NCBI GenBank assembly: GCA_030710605.1
Contig: CP092870.1
Location: 51,101,921-51,165,920, forward strand
Source: Cordylochernes scorpioides
Taxonomy: Eukaryota > Arthropoda > Arachnida > Pseudoscorpiones > Chernetidae
Direction: 5' to 3'
DNA length: 64,000 bases
The notes beneath the pieces are model-generated. The model was not told the DNA's origin. It did no database searches and saw nothing but the letters and a program-made list of their open reading frames with translations. Shown here one piece after another: positions 11,624 through 22,493 of this stretch; within the stretch, counting starts at the first letter, position 1; every line of letters starts with the position of its first letter. Position numbers and translations under genes: made by a program.

Positions 11624-12352
11624 CTATTTATCATATGGCTTGTTGAGCCACTGTCTACAATGAATTCTAGCAATTCCTCATTTTTACATTTTAAAGCCTC
11701 TCCTGCAAAAAGGACAATTTTTCTTCATTTTTGTTTCTGAAAAAGCAATCTTTTTCTTTATGATTTGTCTTTTTACAAATTCGGCAAGGAATATTTTCCT
11801 GGAATTTATTTTGAGATTTCTTAAAGAAGCATTGGTCTTGAGTATGATTTGTCTTTTTACAGATGGTACACCATTTTTATTTAGTCTACAGTATTTTGCT
11901 AAGTGCCCGCTCTTTTTGCAGTTAAAGCACTGCTTTACTTTAGTAGCACTCATGGCTATTCCCTCTTCAGGCTTTACCTTTTGTTTAGTTTCGTCAAGTG
12001 ATAGTCTTGATATTAAGTTTGTTAACGTTTTCTCACTTTTTGGTGTCGAGTCCCATGCTGTGCTGAAGTAATTAAAGTTGTCTGGCAAAATGCTCAATAT
12101 TTTAGAAATTACAAAGCTTTCCTCAATTTCTTGTTTTACATTATTTAGTTTGAATACTAAATTTTGCATTCTGCTTATATTTGTTGCCATATCTGTATTT
12201 TTGTCAAATTTGAATCCATGAAATTCTTGTAGTAATTTGCATTTTAATTGCTCATCTTCTCTTTGATAAATGGCTACTAGATTTTCATACATTTCTATTA
12301 AAGTTTTGAGATTTAGAATATGTATTAAAACATTCTTTTCAATGGTTAGCAT
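11624..12352 (-). pseudogene. Copia gag and start of protease
   Basis: The gag ORF (12352-11684) carries LLQEFHGFKFDKNTDMATNI, YFSTAWDSTPKSEKTLTNLI and the CCHC knuckle CFNCKKSGHLAKYC, all typical of Copia gag. Shortly after, in another frame, VDSGSTSHM (11657-11631) is the aspartic-protease active site. The Gypsy insertion begins seven bases later, splitting the protease. Confidence 0.88.
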
Positions 12353-12624
12353 TATTTATTTTTGTGCTTTGGCGTCTTTTAGGCTCCATTTATCTTTTCA
12401 TCTTTCAAGTCTTCAAACAACGATTTTCCATTTACAATATCTAGAAGGCCTTTTGCTTTGAAAATAATTGTTATCTGAAAATTCCATAAATAAAAATTTT
12501 CAGGATTTTTAAGCCTTACAATATTTGCGATATCTTCGCTGACAGCCATTTTTGTTTTTATTTATATTTTATCCTATATTTTATATATATTTTACCGCGA
12601 TTCAGAAACCACGCTCAGCTACCA

Positions 12625-12904
12625 TGTTGGGAATCTCTTATGGTTCAGACAATGAAACAACAAATAACAAGTTTACTTACAGCTGAAGTGGTTTTAAAAA
12701 ATTAGGCAATTTTACCTTTTAAGAAAGTATTTTAATTTTATTATTTTCAAAGCGAGAGAGAAAAGAACATTTAACAATTTACATTACAATTACTAATTTT
12801 GTAAACAAAACAAAACACTCCTTTGTTCTCGTTTTATATTACAGTGTTGTCAGTCTAAAAGTATTTCAAGAAAATTGATTTACAATTCTTCTTTTTTCCC
12901 GACA
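12625..12904 (-). repeat. Copia 5' LTR
   Basis: 280 bp. It is the partner of the left LTR and is followed by the duplicated target TATAT. Because the element is on the minus strand, this is the promoter-bearing LTR. Confidence 0.9.
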
Positions 12905-12933
12905 TATATGCCTTTTTATTTATATATCTTCTT

Positions 12934-13513
12934 ATATTAAAAATGGTATATCCTGACCAGGAGCACATGTGCTTTATAGAAGGCAGAGCGCCATCTGGTG
13001 GAACAGAAATCAACTAAACATTGATTTAGCCTGTTCCATGATATTTGGCCAACCCAATTTCTTGATAAATCAAGAAAAGCTATCCACGAACGCGTTTCGC
13101 ACTTTTGATCGTCAGCGTGGAGTAGGCTGTACCACTGCGACCAAAGAAGATATTTTGGTCCCAGTAGCTTCTTGAAAAACCAAGAAATGGGTATTTAAGG
13201 CCAAACTTGGGTAAACACGCTTAGCACATGAAAAAAATAAAAGATAAAAAGATCAGATGTTTAAATCAATATTAAAAATGGCATATCCTGACCAGGAGCA
13301 CATGTGCTTTGGTACAGCCTACTCCACGCTGACGAGCGCCAAAAGCGCGAAACGCGTTCGTGGATGGCTTTTCTTGATTTATCAAAAAATTGGGTTGGCC
13401 AAATATCAGGGAACAGGCTAAATCAATGTTTAGTTCATTTCTGTTCCACCAGATGGCGCTCTGCCTTCTGTAAAGAACATGTTCTCCTGGTCAGGATATG
13501 CCATTTTTAATAT
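12934..13513. repeat. Foldback repeat with hammerhead-like cores
   Basis: Two ~200-bp arms are inverted copies of one another (ATATTAAAAATGG...CCATTTTTAATAT at the tips) with about 150 bp between. Each arm contains CCACGCTGACGA followed by a short stem, GCGAAACGCGTTCGTGG and a conserved AGAAAAGC flank. Related single-arm copies lie near 51500-51620 and 52680-52825, so it is a dispersed repeat family that may have been folded by inverted duplication. Confidence 0.7.
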
Positions 13514-13566
13514 TGATTTCAACACCTGATCTTTTTATCTTTCATTTTTTCTTTAGGTTTTTCATA

Positions 13567-13845
13567 TCTTCTTATATATAAAAGTCAATGTCTGTTGTCT
13601 GTTTCGCGATAAACTCAAAAACTACTGAACCAATTGGTACCAAATTTTGCATGTCGTTTTTATAAACCTGAGGAAAATATTCGACTACATTTTGATTAGT
13701 ATTTTTAACTATTTATTGTTTTCATTTGAAGAACTCTTTTTATTACGCGAAGTAAATACGAGGCGAAGTAACAACCGGTCAATTAATCGACTAATAAGCG
13801 TTCCGCTTTTTTTTTTTTTTAAGTTGCTTGCGAACTTCTTTGAAA
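13567..13845 (+). mobile_element. Helitron-like 5' fragment
   Basis: Starts A|TCTTCTTATATATAAAAG, then GTTTCGCGATAAACTC and AAATTTTGCATGTCG, the same 5' module as the Helitrons at 19486-20431 and 25096-25647. No hairpin/CTAG end follows, and LINE sequence takes over near 13850. Confidence 0.65.
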
Positions 13846-13849
13846 TATC

Positions 13850-16440
13850 ATTTTACTGGAAGGACCACAACATCGAGGCAATGATTGCAGAGAGAGAGAA
13901 TATCAATGAACTTATTAAAACAAATAAAACAGAAGAAAATAGAAAAAACTCATTGATATTAGTCACAAAATAGAACAAGAAATTTGGATATGCAATCAAG
14001 AAAAATGGGCAAAATTATGCGAAATAATTGATCAAAGAAAAGACAACCAACACTGGAATATAATAAGAGTGTTAAAAACAATAAAAACTAACACCAATCC
14101 TTCAATACTCTAACCGATATGAATAGAACAGCGAGAACGAACAAACAGATGCCTAACATTGCTGAATATCTTTCAAGCACTTCCAGACTCAGCTATACGA
14201 ATGAAGGCAGGACTCTAAAAAATAATATAAACAAGTTAGTTAAGCAAGCAAGAAATTACCATCAACAAGATATTTTCTCGAGAGACTTCACACTGAATGA
14301 GCTAAACTCATCAATAGAAAAGTTAGATCCCAAGAGGTCACCAGGAGATGATCAAATCTACGGTCAAATGATTAAACACTTTGGAGACAAAGCTAAATAT
14401 CAACTCCTACGAATTCTGAACATTTCATGGAAAACTGGTAAACTACTGAAGAATTGGAAGATATCAATTATAGTGCCAATACTGAAACCAAACAAAGATG
14501 CCAAGTAATGCAAGAACTATCAGATCTCACCAGCATACTTTGTAAAATAACAGAACTACTCTAGGCTCATAGTGTGGCTCATAACAATAATAAAATAAAC
14601 TTATACTTGACTGCCTATAGATCCAGACACTGTACAACTGATCAACTGTTCTACTTCTGCCAATCAATAATATATTCTTTCCAGGAATAACCTCCAAAGA
14701 AGACAACGGCCGTATTCCTAGATATGACCTCAGCTTTTGATCGAGTATGGAGGGAGAAATTACTTGAAAGGCTGTACAAAATCAGAGTGAAAGGAAAAAC
14801 CTAATCTGGATTGCTGACTTCTAAAGGGGAAGAAGGATAAAGGTTCGGGTCAATGGAGCATTTTCCACACCGACTGTTCTTTTGTTCTACACCGACAGAA
14901 AAAATACATATATTCAACCCCAAAATTAGCATAAACAACCAAATAATTGATAAAATTAGATATCCAAAATACCTATGTGTAATACTTGATGAGAAATTTC
15001 TAGTTACAGAACACGTAACTAGCACTTCAAATAGAGCTACCAGAAAACTAAACATTCTGAGAAGGCTATGTGGAATAAATTAGGGAGCAAAACTCAAAAT
15101 TTTCAGAACAAAATATATCACATTAATAAGGCCAATAATGGAATATGCAACACACGTCTGGGCTTCCTCAAATTCATCAATAAAAGAACGACTAGACAGT
15201 GTTCAAGCAAAAGCGGCCAAAATAATCACTGGTGCTGTTTCATCCACCAACAATGAGAAAATTCAGAGAGAATGTGGTCTAGACTTACTCGAAAGCAGAA
15301 GATAATTAAAAACAATAAAATTCACCAATAGTTTAAAAAGTAAAGAAACCTAACACATATCCCATGTAACCTATTTAAACTGGACACAAAAAAAAAAAAG
15401 ACTCAAAAGATCTTCAACATTTCAGTACGACATAATATTAAAAAGGGCATAAATATGAAACACAATGACTTTCAAATTCAAGAAGGACTAATATTTCCTA
15501 CCCCATTGCCATCAAATGTAATCATCAATCTTAACCTGAATGAACCCTGCAATGAAAAAGAGAACAAAAACATAACTAAAAAGAGAGGACTTGACGCAAT
15601 TGGTTTATACGCTCAGAGAAATTATTTAACAGCATATACAGATGGATCATCAGACCTTACCCTGAGTAATGGAGGGGCTGGAATTAACATAATACTGCAA
15701 GTTGGAACACACATTGATATCAAAGAAGGAGCAGGAAAGATTTCGTCAAACTTCACTTGTGAACTGGAAGTTATCTGGAAAGCTCTTGATGTATGCCTTA
15801 ACCAACCATCCCTGCATCAAGCAGAAGTAATTTTAATATACAGCGGCTCCATATCCGCTCTAGAAGCAATTCAGAAGGGCAATACTAAAATCACAAAGAA
15901 AATACACTCGTTACTTACCCAACTGGAACCATTGGAGAAGAACTGCATTCTACAAGGGATTCCTGCCCATGTATCGTGGGATCGGGGGTAATGAAATGGC
16001 AGTTGAATTGGCAAAGGAAGCCAGAAGGTTGAGCCAAAGGAAAGAAAAATGCCATTATTTAACGCTGATGCTCTGGCAAAATACATGGTTATTGAACAAA
16101 AAAATAAGTAAAGATCAAAATGCGAAATAAACTCTGAGAGAAAAATGACAAAAACCATAACCAGACTTAAAACAAAACACTATAAAGGAATGACAATACA
16201 TCCAGATGGCACAATAACCTATAGGACATGCAACAACTGTCTTGGTGTGGAACTAACACCTACCCACATATTCTCATGCCCAGCAATGGCCGCAGCCTTG
16301 CAGAAAATTGACATAGACCTAGAGCAGCAGCTTTACACACCCAAGATAGTGGACATTGCTGCTGCTGTGATGGAGATGTATGGAGACATCTGAGGCTCTT
16401 CTTTGGACACGACAACAATAACAACAACATTAACATCAAA
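13850..16440 (+). pseudogene. LINE remnant (Jockey/I-group, RT and RNase H)
   Basis: The endonuclease is missing. What remains is the pre-RT region (LDPKRSPGDDQIYGQMIKHF), RT fingers (IIVPILKPNKDAK), FLDMTSAFDRVW near 14720 in another frame, and thumb-like RHPKYLCVILDEK equivalents near 14960. RNase H is in the 15455-15991 ORF (AYTDGSSDLTLSNGGAG, then ELEVIWKALDVC; the later HDxAD region is broken). Multiple stops and frameshifts are present. The 3' end is an A/C-rich tail (ACGACAACAATAACAACAAC). The RNase H places it in the I/R1/LOA group of non-LTR elements; finer placement is not possible by eye. Confidence 0.75.
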
Positions 16441-16599
16441 CATTATACATTTGAATTTAAAAATAATATTAAACAAAATATTCAACTAGTAATTCAAATC
16501 CTTATCCGGTTCAGTTAGTTGACACCTCTGCGATATCAACTTTGCCTTGTGAATTGAGATTCTATGAAGATTAGTGGTATAATAGCGTAAAAAAGAGGT

Positions 16600-16815
16600 T
16601 TGTGAAGTATTTTACCCATTGTTGATAATCGATAATCGCAATCGGGGATTGAATCCCCGATTTGAGAAATTTTCTTCTTCTTCAATGGGCTTCGATTATT
16701 GTCCATGTCAAACTACACTAACGAGTACAAGCAATTATATCGCACACTGTCACCTTTTAATACCAAAGGTCGAAATGATTACAACATATGTATACATGTG
16801 GAACACTTACAAAAA
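16600..16815 (+). repeat. tRNA-derived SINE, diverged copy 3
   Basis: A B-box-like GGGGATTGAATCCCCG is followed by TTTGAGAAATTTTCTTC, and the body ends ATACATGTGGAACACTTAC, which parallels CATGTGGTGCACTTAC in copy 1 (1573-1877). The head is degenerate. Confidence 0.45.
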
Positions 16816-17352
16816 AAAAAGTAATTGCTATTTACCTATCACATTATCATTATATATTTGAGAAAAGTGAATAAAAAAGATGACCGGTTTGTAAGCCCCA
16901 GTCACCCCTTTTATGGCTCCTTCTAACAAGGTTATGTGGATTATAAATAGGTCATGGGTACATCACACTATATCCTCTCAGAGATATGTAAATCATGATG
17001 AATAATGGGAAAATTTAAGATATCGAGGCTATTTTTCAACAGTGCGGTCCAACTCTATACTTGATAACCGAGTTCAAAAGGTGTTTCTCTAGGCTGGTTT
17101 GAATTTTGGATGATGTCAATATAGAGGTACTGTTGAAAGAATCGATGCAAGGGCATAATCCCTGGAAAATGGCCATATATCCATTATTTTAGAAGAAAGC
17201 ACCTTAAAGCAAGTAACCATATTGTATAGCTTTAGTTGGAGCGTTCTCAATTTCTAAAGGAAGTGGAATTCATTGTGTCTATTCTCTTTTTCTTAACATT
17301 AGTAAGACAATGACAGAGTCATATTTTAATGAAGGAATTATGTTGTAAAATA
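16816..17352. other. Intergenic DNA downstream of the P450 gene
   Basis: No ORF, RNA gene or transposon end recognised. Confidence 0.4.
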
Positions 17353-17362
17353 TTTATTTATT
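17353..17362 (-). terminator. Probable polyadenylation signal of the P450 gene
   Basis: On the minus strand two overlapping AATAAA hexamers (AATAAATAAATA) lie about 80 bases past the P450 stop codon, a normal distance for a short 3' UTR. This is inferred from the motif and its position only. Confidence 0.5.
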
Positions 17363-17438
17363 TATCTCATACATTTTTATTTTGCTTAATTGTCGGGTAT
17401 GGTATGTAGAGGTAAAGAACTTATATATTGACAGTGAT

Positions 17439-17534
17439 TCAGTTTGCAGAAGATTCAGGCGTTCTTTCTTCAATCTTGAGGAAAACGTTGACTGGCTGGA
17501 AGAGAAAAGTTCCTTTGACGGTGTCTATCTTTTC
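17439..17534 (-). CDS. P450 terminal exon with stop
   Basis: Encodes EKIDTVKGTFLFQPVNVFLK, then IEERTPESSAN and TGA. This fits the C-terminal beta-hairpin of CYP3-clan proteins (family pattern: ...L..GFLL.P..PV.LKVE.R). The acceptor TTATCCAG lies at 17535-17536 and the phase joins exon h in frame. It was found by looking for the missing C-terminus and is too short to stand out as an ORF. Confidence 0.88.
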   Translation of the reverse strand, partial: EKIDTVKGTFLFQPVNVFLKIEERTPESSAN

Positions 17535-18741
17535 CTGGATAACAAGTATCAGTGAGGAATTGTGAGTTGATATACTCGGTAAGAAGTAAAAGTATTTTCA
17601 TAAAAATGCATTCTATTTTCCAAAAAGTGTCTGTTTTTCAATTTACTATACCATTAAAGGAATATATTGATGTATATGGGATAAGATTATCTCGCTATAG
17701 AAGTTAAAAGTATTTCGTAAAATGTAATAAGGTATTTGTTTTGAAATAAATGAAAGTTCACAAATAAGCTTCTAATTATTAAAAATAATTAAAACAAATA
17801 AACAAAAAACGAAAGAGATTAATACTATATATGTATATATTAGGTACAACTTGCCATATGATCGCTCAAAACTTACATTTTAACCTGCTTCAAAATTCAA
17901 ATTGAGAGTTACAAATAGCTTCCTTTATAATTATTAATTATCCGCTCCCCCCGGCTCCACCCTCCAAAAACAACAACAACAAAAGAACTGATAACATATT
18001 ATCGATATTTATCTTTGTTTTTATTTGATACACAATTTTAAAAAGATAATTTATTCAAGTAAGTGTATTTTTGATAATTATTAAATATATTTCGACCAAA
18101 AACAAAGCCATATGCGTTCAAGCTATTCCCTTTAAATAAATTTGAATGATTGTGGCGAATTCGTTTCTTTGAATAAAAGATCAATAACGCTTTTAATCAT
18201 CCATAAAATATAAATAGTATATTACTATAACCTTTCAAAGGTATTCTGAATTATAATTATGATGGTTTATACTTGAAGGAGGTGGCCATCTATGGTAAGT
18301 TGTACATCTGCTATGTCTCTATTATTTTATCCTGACGACTTGAAAATGCAATTTTGGAATCCTCTGTGCTGATATTCAATAAGAGAAAAATCCTTTCACG
18401 AGGTTATAAAGTGATACGTCATAAAACATGACTTTGTATTATCTTTGAGAATAAAGTATAGTGAATTTAAAAACTTTATTTGAGAGAATATGTACATATA
18501 CTTCAAATACATGGATATACATATACTTTTTTTCATCTATAGAAAATTATTTTATAATAAAAAAGTGAAAGTTTCATTGCAGACTTTCAATGTGAAAGGT
18601 TAAGAAAGAGAAAGATGAATTGATAAACCTCATATATCCATTTGATGATGCTATTAGATGTGGGAGAGCATCATCAAGCTATAACTCTATACACCAATAC
18701 AAAACAATAAATCAACCAATGTTATAAAATGTGGAACATAC
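17535..18741 (-). other. Last P450 intron
   Basis: About 1.2 kb of AT-rich DNA with no transposon that I can classify. It is bounded by GTATGT and TTATCCAG on the minus strand. Confidence 0.6.
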
Positions 18742-18904
18742 CGTGGTACGAGGACAGCGGGAAAACCGGAACTCTCGAATCAGATGAACCAGGGCTACTT
18801 TAACCTCCATCTGTGAAAAACGTATAGACACACAGCTCCGAGGCCCCAGCCCGAAGGGCAAATAGGTGAACGGGGTGATGGAGTCCTTGTTCTCTGGTAG
18901 GAAC
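18742..18904 (-). CDS. P450 exon h (haem-binding loop)
   Basis: Encodes FLPENKDSITPFTYLPFGLG followed by PRSCVSIRFSQMEVKVALVH. The Cys in FGLGPRSC is the proximal haem ligand. The expected pattern is FxxGxRxCxG, and here the last glycine is Ser (CVS). RF-M-VK continues the L-helix as in CYP3A-like enzymes. The acceptor chosen (CGCCAG, ending next to 18904) restores PERF with exon g; the AG eight bases upstream would not keep PERF in frame. The donor is ACG|GTATGT. Confidence 0.92.
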
Positions 18905-18956
18905 CTGGCGGCTGTATGTCAGAGCAAAGCAATAATTGAAGAGACGTGGGACTCAC

Positions 18957-19100
18957 CTCTCAGGATCGAACTTGAAAGGCTCAGGAAAGAATTCAGGATC
19001 GTAGTGAAGTGCTGCTGTTGGTATGTTGACTTCCATTCCTTTCTTGAGCTGGATTCCTGTGTCCCCGAGTTGATAGTCCTCTCCCACCTCGCGAGTTATG
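18957..19100 (-). CDS. P450 exon g (beta-sheet to PER motif)
   Basis: Encodes ITREVGEDYQLGDTGIQLKK, GMEVNIPTAALHYDPEFFPE and then PFKFDPER. HYDPEFFPEPFKFDPER is the PxxF/PERF region that pairs with the K-helix. The acceptor is GGCTGTCCAG and the donor AG|GTGAGT. The intron after it is only 52 bp, the smallest in the gene and free of repeats. Confidence 0.93.
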
Positions 19101-19157
19101 CTGGACAGCCAAAGTTGATTAAATAATTATTAAATTGAAAAAAAAAAAGATTTAGAA

Positions 19158-19456
19158 AGTTTTATTCAAATGCACTAAAAAGGAGAAAATAAAATATTGT
19201 ATCATCTGTCATTGAGCAATTAGATGTATCAGAGTGAAAATAGAAGCGGCGGGGGACGATCATCATGAATTTCAACCCTAATATGATTTAATATGTAGCA
19301 ACTGAAGCGGTTTTTATGAGTGTTTGCTATATTTTTACCTCTTTTCTAAATATGATCGTCCTCCGCTGCTTTTATTTTCACTCGGATACATCTAATTGCT
19401 CAATGACAGAAGATAAAATATATATTTCTCCTTTTTAGTGCATTTAAATAAAAGTT
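19158..19456. repeat. Foldback MITE in P450 intron
   Basis: Inverted arms of about 100 bp: TTCAAATGCACTAAAAAGGA...GGACGATCAT on the left and ATGATCGTCCTCCGCTGC...CCTTTTTAGTGCATTTAAAT on the right, with a ~95-bp centre. It lies 57 bp inside the intron upstream of exon g. No protein is encoded, so it is non-autonomous. Confidence 0.75.
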
Positions 19457-19485
19457 TTTTGTTATGTGTTTTCATTTATTAATTA

Positions 19486-20431
19486 CTAGACGAATGACCC
19501 GGATTTGCCCGAGAAATCCCCCGAGTGCAATTTCCTTCATACTGAAAGTACATCGATAATAAATAGTAGAAGTGCCATAGAATAGCAATACAGAAGTAAC
19601 ACATAAACACATAATTGTATTATATTAGTGTTTAGGTATTTGATTTTTTTTTCAATCCTTTTAGTTGCTTCAAAATCAATATAGTTTAAATAGATGGCAG
19701 CTTTTCCACCCAACCCCCGAGGTACCCGCCCCAGCGCATTAACCCATGAAATTGCCTGAGTTGAGTGAGTGACTGCGATGGATCTTGACTGCGACGCCCA
19801 TCTTCTCAATAAGAATAGAAAAAATAAGTTTATAAAAAATATTAATCCAAAATACTGGCATGTAAATATTTTTCTGTAAAAAATAAAAGAGCACATGGAA
19901 ATAAGGCAAACATATGTGTTTGCTAATGATTGCAGCTGCATTTTTAACAATTTTTTTAAGAGATAAAAAAAAACAAAGGCCAGAACAAAAATTAATAAAA
20001 AATAGGAAAGTCATTATTTACATACAGTGTAACGCTAATTTTGTTTTTAATTATTTTTTTTTTAAATTGCATTGTGTGCACTTACCGTAACTTAGTAATA
20101 TAAATGTATCTCTCAATACTCATTACTTTGGTAAAGAAAGTAACACTCGTATAAAAATATATTTTAAAAAAAGTGCGCAAGCAACTTGAAAATAAAATGC
20201 AAAACGCTCATTGGTCGCTTAATTGGGCTGGTGTTGCTACTTCGCCTCGTATTTACTCCCCGTAAGAAAAAGTTTCTTCCAATGAAAAAAATGAATAGCC
20301 AAAAATACTAATCAAAATGTAGACGAAATTTTTCCTCGGGTTTATAAAAAGCGACATGCAAAATTTGGTTCCAAATGGTTCAGTAGTTTTTGATTTTATC
20401 GCGAAACAGACATTGACTTTTATTTATAAGA
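19486..20431 (-). mobile_element. Non-autonomous Helitron, GATAAA subfamily
   Basis: On the minus strand it begins A|TCTTATAAATAAAAGTC with GTTTCGCGATAAA and ends TCTCGGGCAAATCCGGGTCA then TTCGTCTAG|T. Helitron-like elements have 5' TC, a 3' hairpin shortly before CTRR, and insertion between A and T with no target duplication; all three are visible. No RepHel gene is encoded. Its 5' end abuts the 3' end of the next Helitron. Confidence 0.72.
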
Positions 20432-21338
20432 CTAGCGGATGTACCCGGCTTCACCCGGGTTTTACCCGAGTAAAGGTTTGTCTAACGAACATTTGTTAAA
20501 ACAATTCTATATAAACTTATAAAAAAAAAGAATAGATATATTTTGATAATTTGAAACTCGTAAATTTGAATCTCTCGATAAAGTGAATATTTTTTCCGGG
20601 TCCCTTGAAAAATACTCGATAAGTTGAATTAAATTGGTTCCCTCGGTAATTGGAAGTTGAAGGAATAGTATCTTGCCTTAGAATTGTATCATTATTCTTG
20701 TCTCAAATAAATTGCCGTGTCATCCTGAAGTTTGTCTTTCCTAATTTTCTACAATACAAAATCATCGTTTTATCTAGTGAACATTTTTCCCGGTCCCTTG
20801 AAAAATACTCGATAAGTTGAATAAAATCAATATTAATTGGTTCCCTCAGTAATTGGAAGTTGAAGGAATAGTATATTTGCCTTGGAATTGTATCATTATT
20901 CTTGTCTCAAATAAATTGCAGTGTCATCCTGAATTTTGTCTTTCCTAATTTTCTACAATACAAAATAATCATTTTATCTATTCTCCAAATATATATGTTG
21001 TAGTTAAATGATAAAACTAACTGACTTGTGCGCAATTAATAGGTAGAAAATCTTACTTTCGATAAATAATCTTTAAGATAATAAACTTAGTGATAATAAA
21101 ACTTATAGATAAGAAAACTTGTTATCATCGTCGCAATGGGGGCGCTGCTTTCGAGTTAAATCTACAAATCTTCAAATAACTCTAAGGATATTCAAGATAT
21201 TCAATAAATTATTTTTCGAAAACCTTCCCGGGGATATTCTTAATAATATCCCAAAATTTCACGGCGATTGGATGCATGGTTTTTGAATCTATAGAGTACA
21301 GACAGACAGACAGACATTCAATTTTATATATATATAGA
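20432..21338 (-). mobile_element. Non-autonomous Helitron, GTACCCGGCTTC subfamily
   Basis: The minus strand starts A|TCTATATATATATAAAATTG and ends CCCGGGTGAAGCCGGG, a five-pair hairpin, then TACATCCGCTAG|T. The same subfamily as 40866-41675. An internal direct repeat (CCCTTGAAAAATACTCGATA at about 20602 and 20800) shows a ~200-bp duplication inside it. Confidence 0.75.
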
Positions 21339-22493
21339 TTTAGTTATTTTTTAGTCATGAATTTACAAAAATTAGAATCAAAGGTTCACTGGGGATTAGA
21401 CCTTAAAGAGACGGATGCCTGCTGGCGGTGATTTGTCAATTCCTTGTAAGGGGAGTTACATAAGACTTAAAAATATAAATATAGAAATTTGTTCATTCCT
21501 GGCCACTTCGACCACCCAGACGTCTGAAAATTTGTACACTTGCATTGTTCATTGGACTGAGTGAGTGTTAAAGTTTCATACTTCTATGTGATCTGGAAGT
21601 ATATCTGAATCAATTAACATAATTTGAAAGACAATTAGGAAATTAGTCTATTTTCAGCCACCCTGAAAATCCAGAAGTCTGAAAATGTGTCAACATGCAT
21701 TGTCATCGGGTTCTGAAAAGTATACCAAATTTCAGATTTCTACGTGCTCTAAAATTATATTAAAAATCGATTGCAAGATTTGTGGACAGACAGACAGGAA
21801 TCAAGTTAAATAAAATATTTTAGAAAAGGGATTTTGATTTTGGAAACCATATCAGGAGAAAGGAATTCAGAAAAAATGCTCACACATTTTTATTATTTCA
21901 GTAAAGATAATAAAACTAAATTCCCCATCCGACTGACACTTGAAAATGAGTATATTAAGGGTTTATATTTGTGTGTGTATCTGTTCTACATATCTTGAAT
22001 ATATTTTATATTTCGGAAAGCCTAATTTCATGCCGTGGTGTGGGTAACACTTTCACTAATGTATGAGGCAGTATCGACTTTGCTATTAGGCCTATAAGGG
22101 GATTCAGTAAACCTTCAAATATTTGCAATAATTTCCGCCAAATTTGCAACCAGACTAATTATATTGAAAAAAGAATAATCGAAAATGTGTGTGGTTGGTT
22201 TAGTGTCATTTGTTTTCATCGATGCAAACTTATTATCAAATATTATCTCTCTCAACTTAAAATTGTCAATCGCTGTAAAAATAGGATTATAATTTTAACC
22301 CTATTGTCCAAATATATAAGATTAGAAACAATGTATACGGATGAAAAACTGCAATGAAAGAAAATTGAAATAGGAAGGGTATGACTTATCAGTGTTAACC
22401 CTCCCAACGGTTTCGCTATGTTTTCCTCCAGACCGCTTTATTATTGCATCAGACTTGAATAAATTAAATATCCTATTTCTGTATACGAGGTGT
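21339..22493. other. Intron DNA with a degenerate two-unit repeat
   Basis: Segments at about 21485-21615 and 21650-21785 share TCTGAAAAT, ACTTGCATTGT/ACATGCATTGT, AAATTTCA/AAGTTTCA and TTCTA-GTG. They end in a CAGACAGACAGG run, as is common in old LINE or Helitron tails. A fragment of the GGGAGGG MITE family lies at 22375-22460. No coding sequence seen. Confidence 0.4.

Larger units (their letters stand above)
5072..12904 (-). mobile_element. Copia LTR retrotransposon, full length but dead
   Basis: Two ~280-bp LTRs (5072-5356 and 12625-12904), each TGTTGGG...CA, are flanked by the 5-bp duplication TATAT (5067-5071, 12905-12909). Next to the right LTR, the minus strand reads TGGTAGCTGAGCGTGG, a primer-binding site resembling the initiator-tRNA-Met type with one mismatch. 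Just before the left LTR is the purine tract AAGAGGGAA. The internal order is gag with a CCHC knuckle, protease, integrase, RT and RNase H, the Copia order. Several stops and frameshifts have killed it, and a Gypsy element is inserted at 8334-11623 in the protease region. Confidence 0.93.

Noticed and set aside
19537..20014. Minus-strand hydrophobic ORFs of 137 and 91 codons as membrane proteins
   Set aside because: They lie entirely within a non-autonomous Helitron and consist of AT-rich codons (Phe, Leu, Ile) without conserved features.
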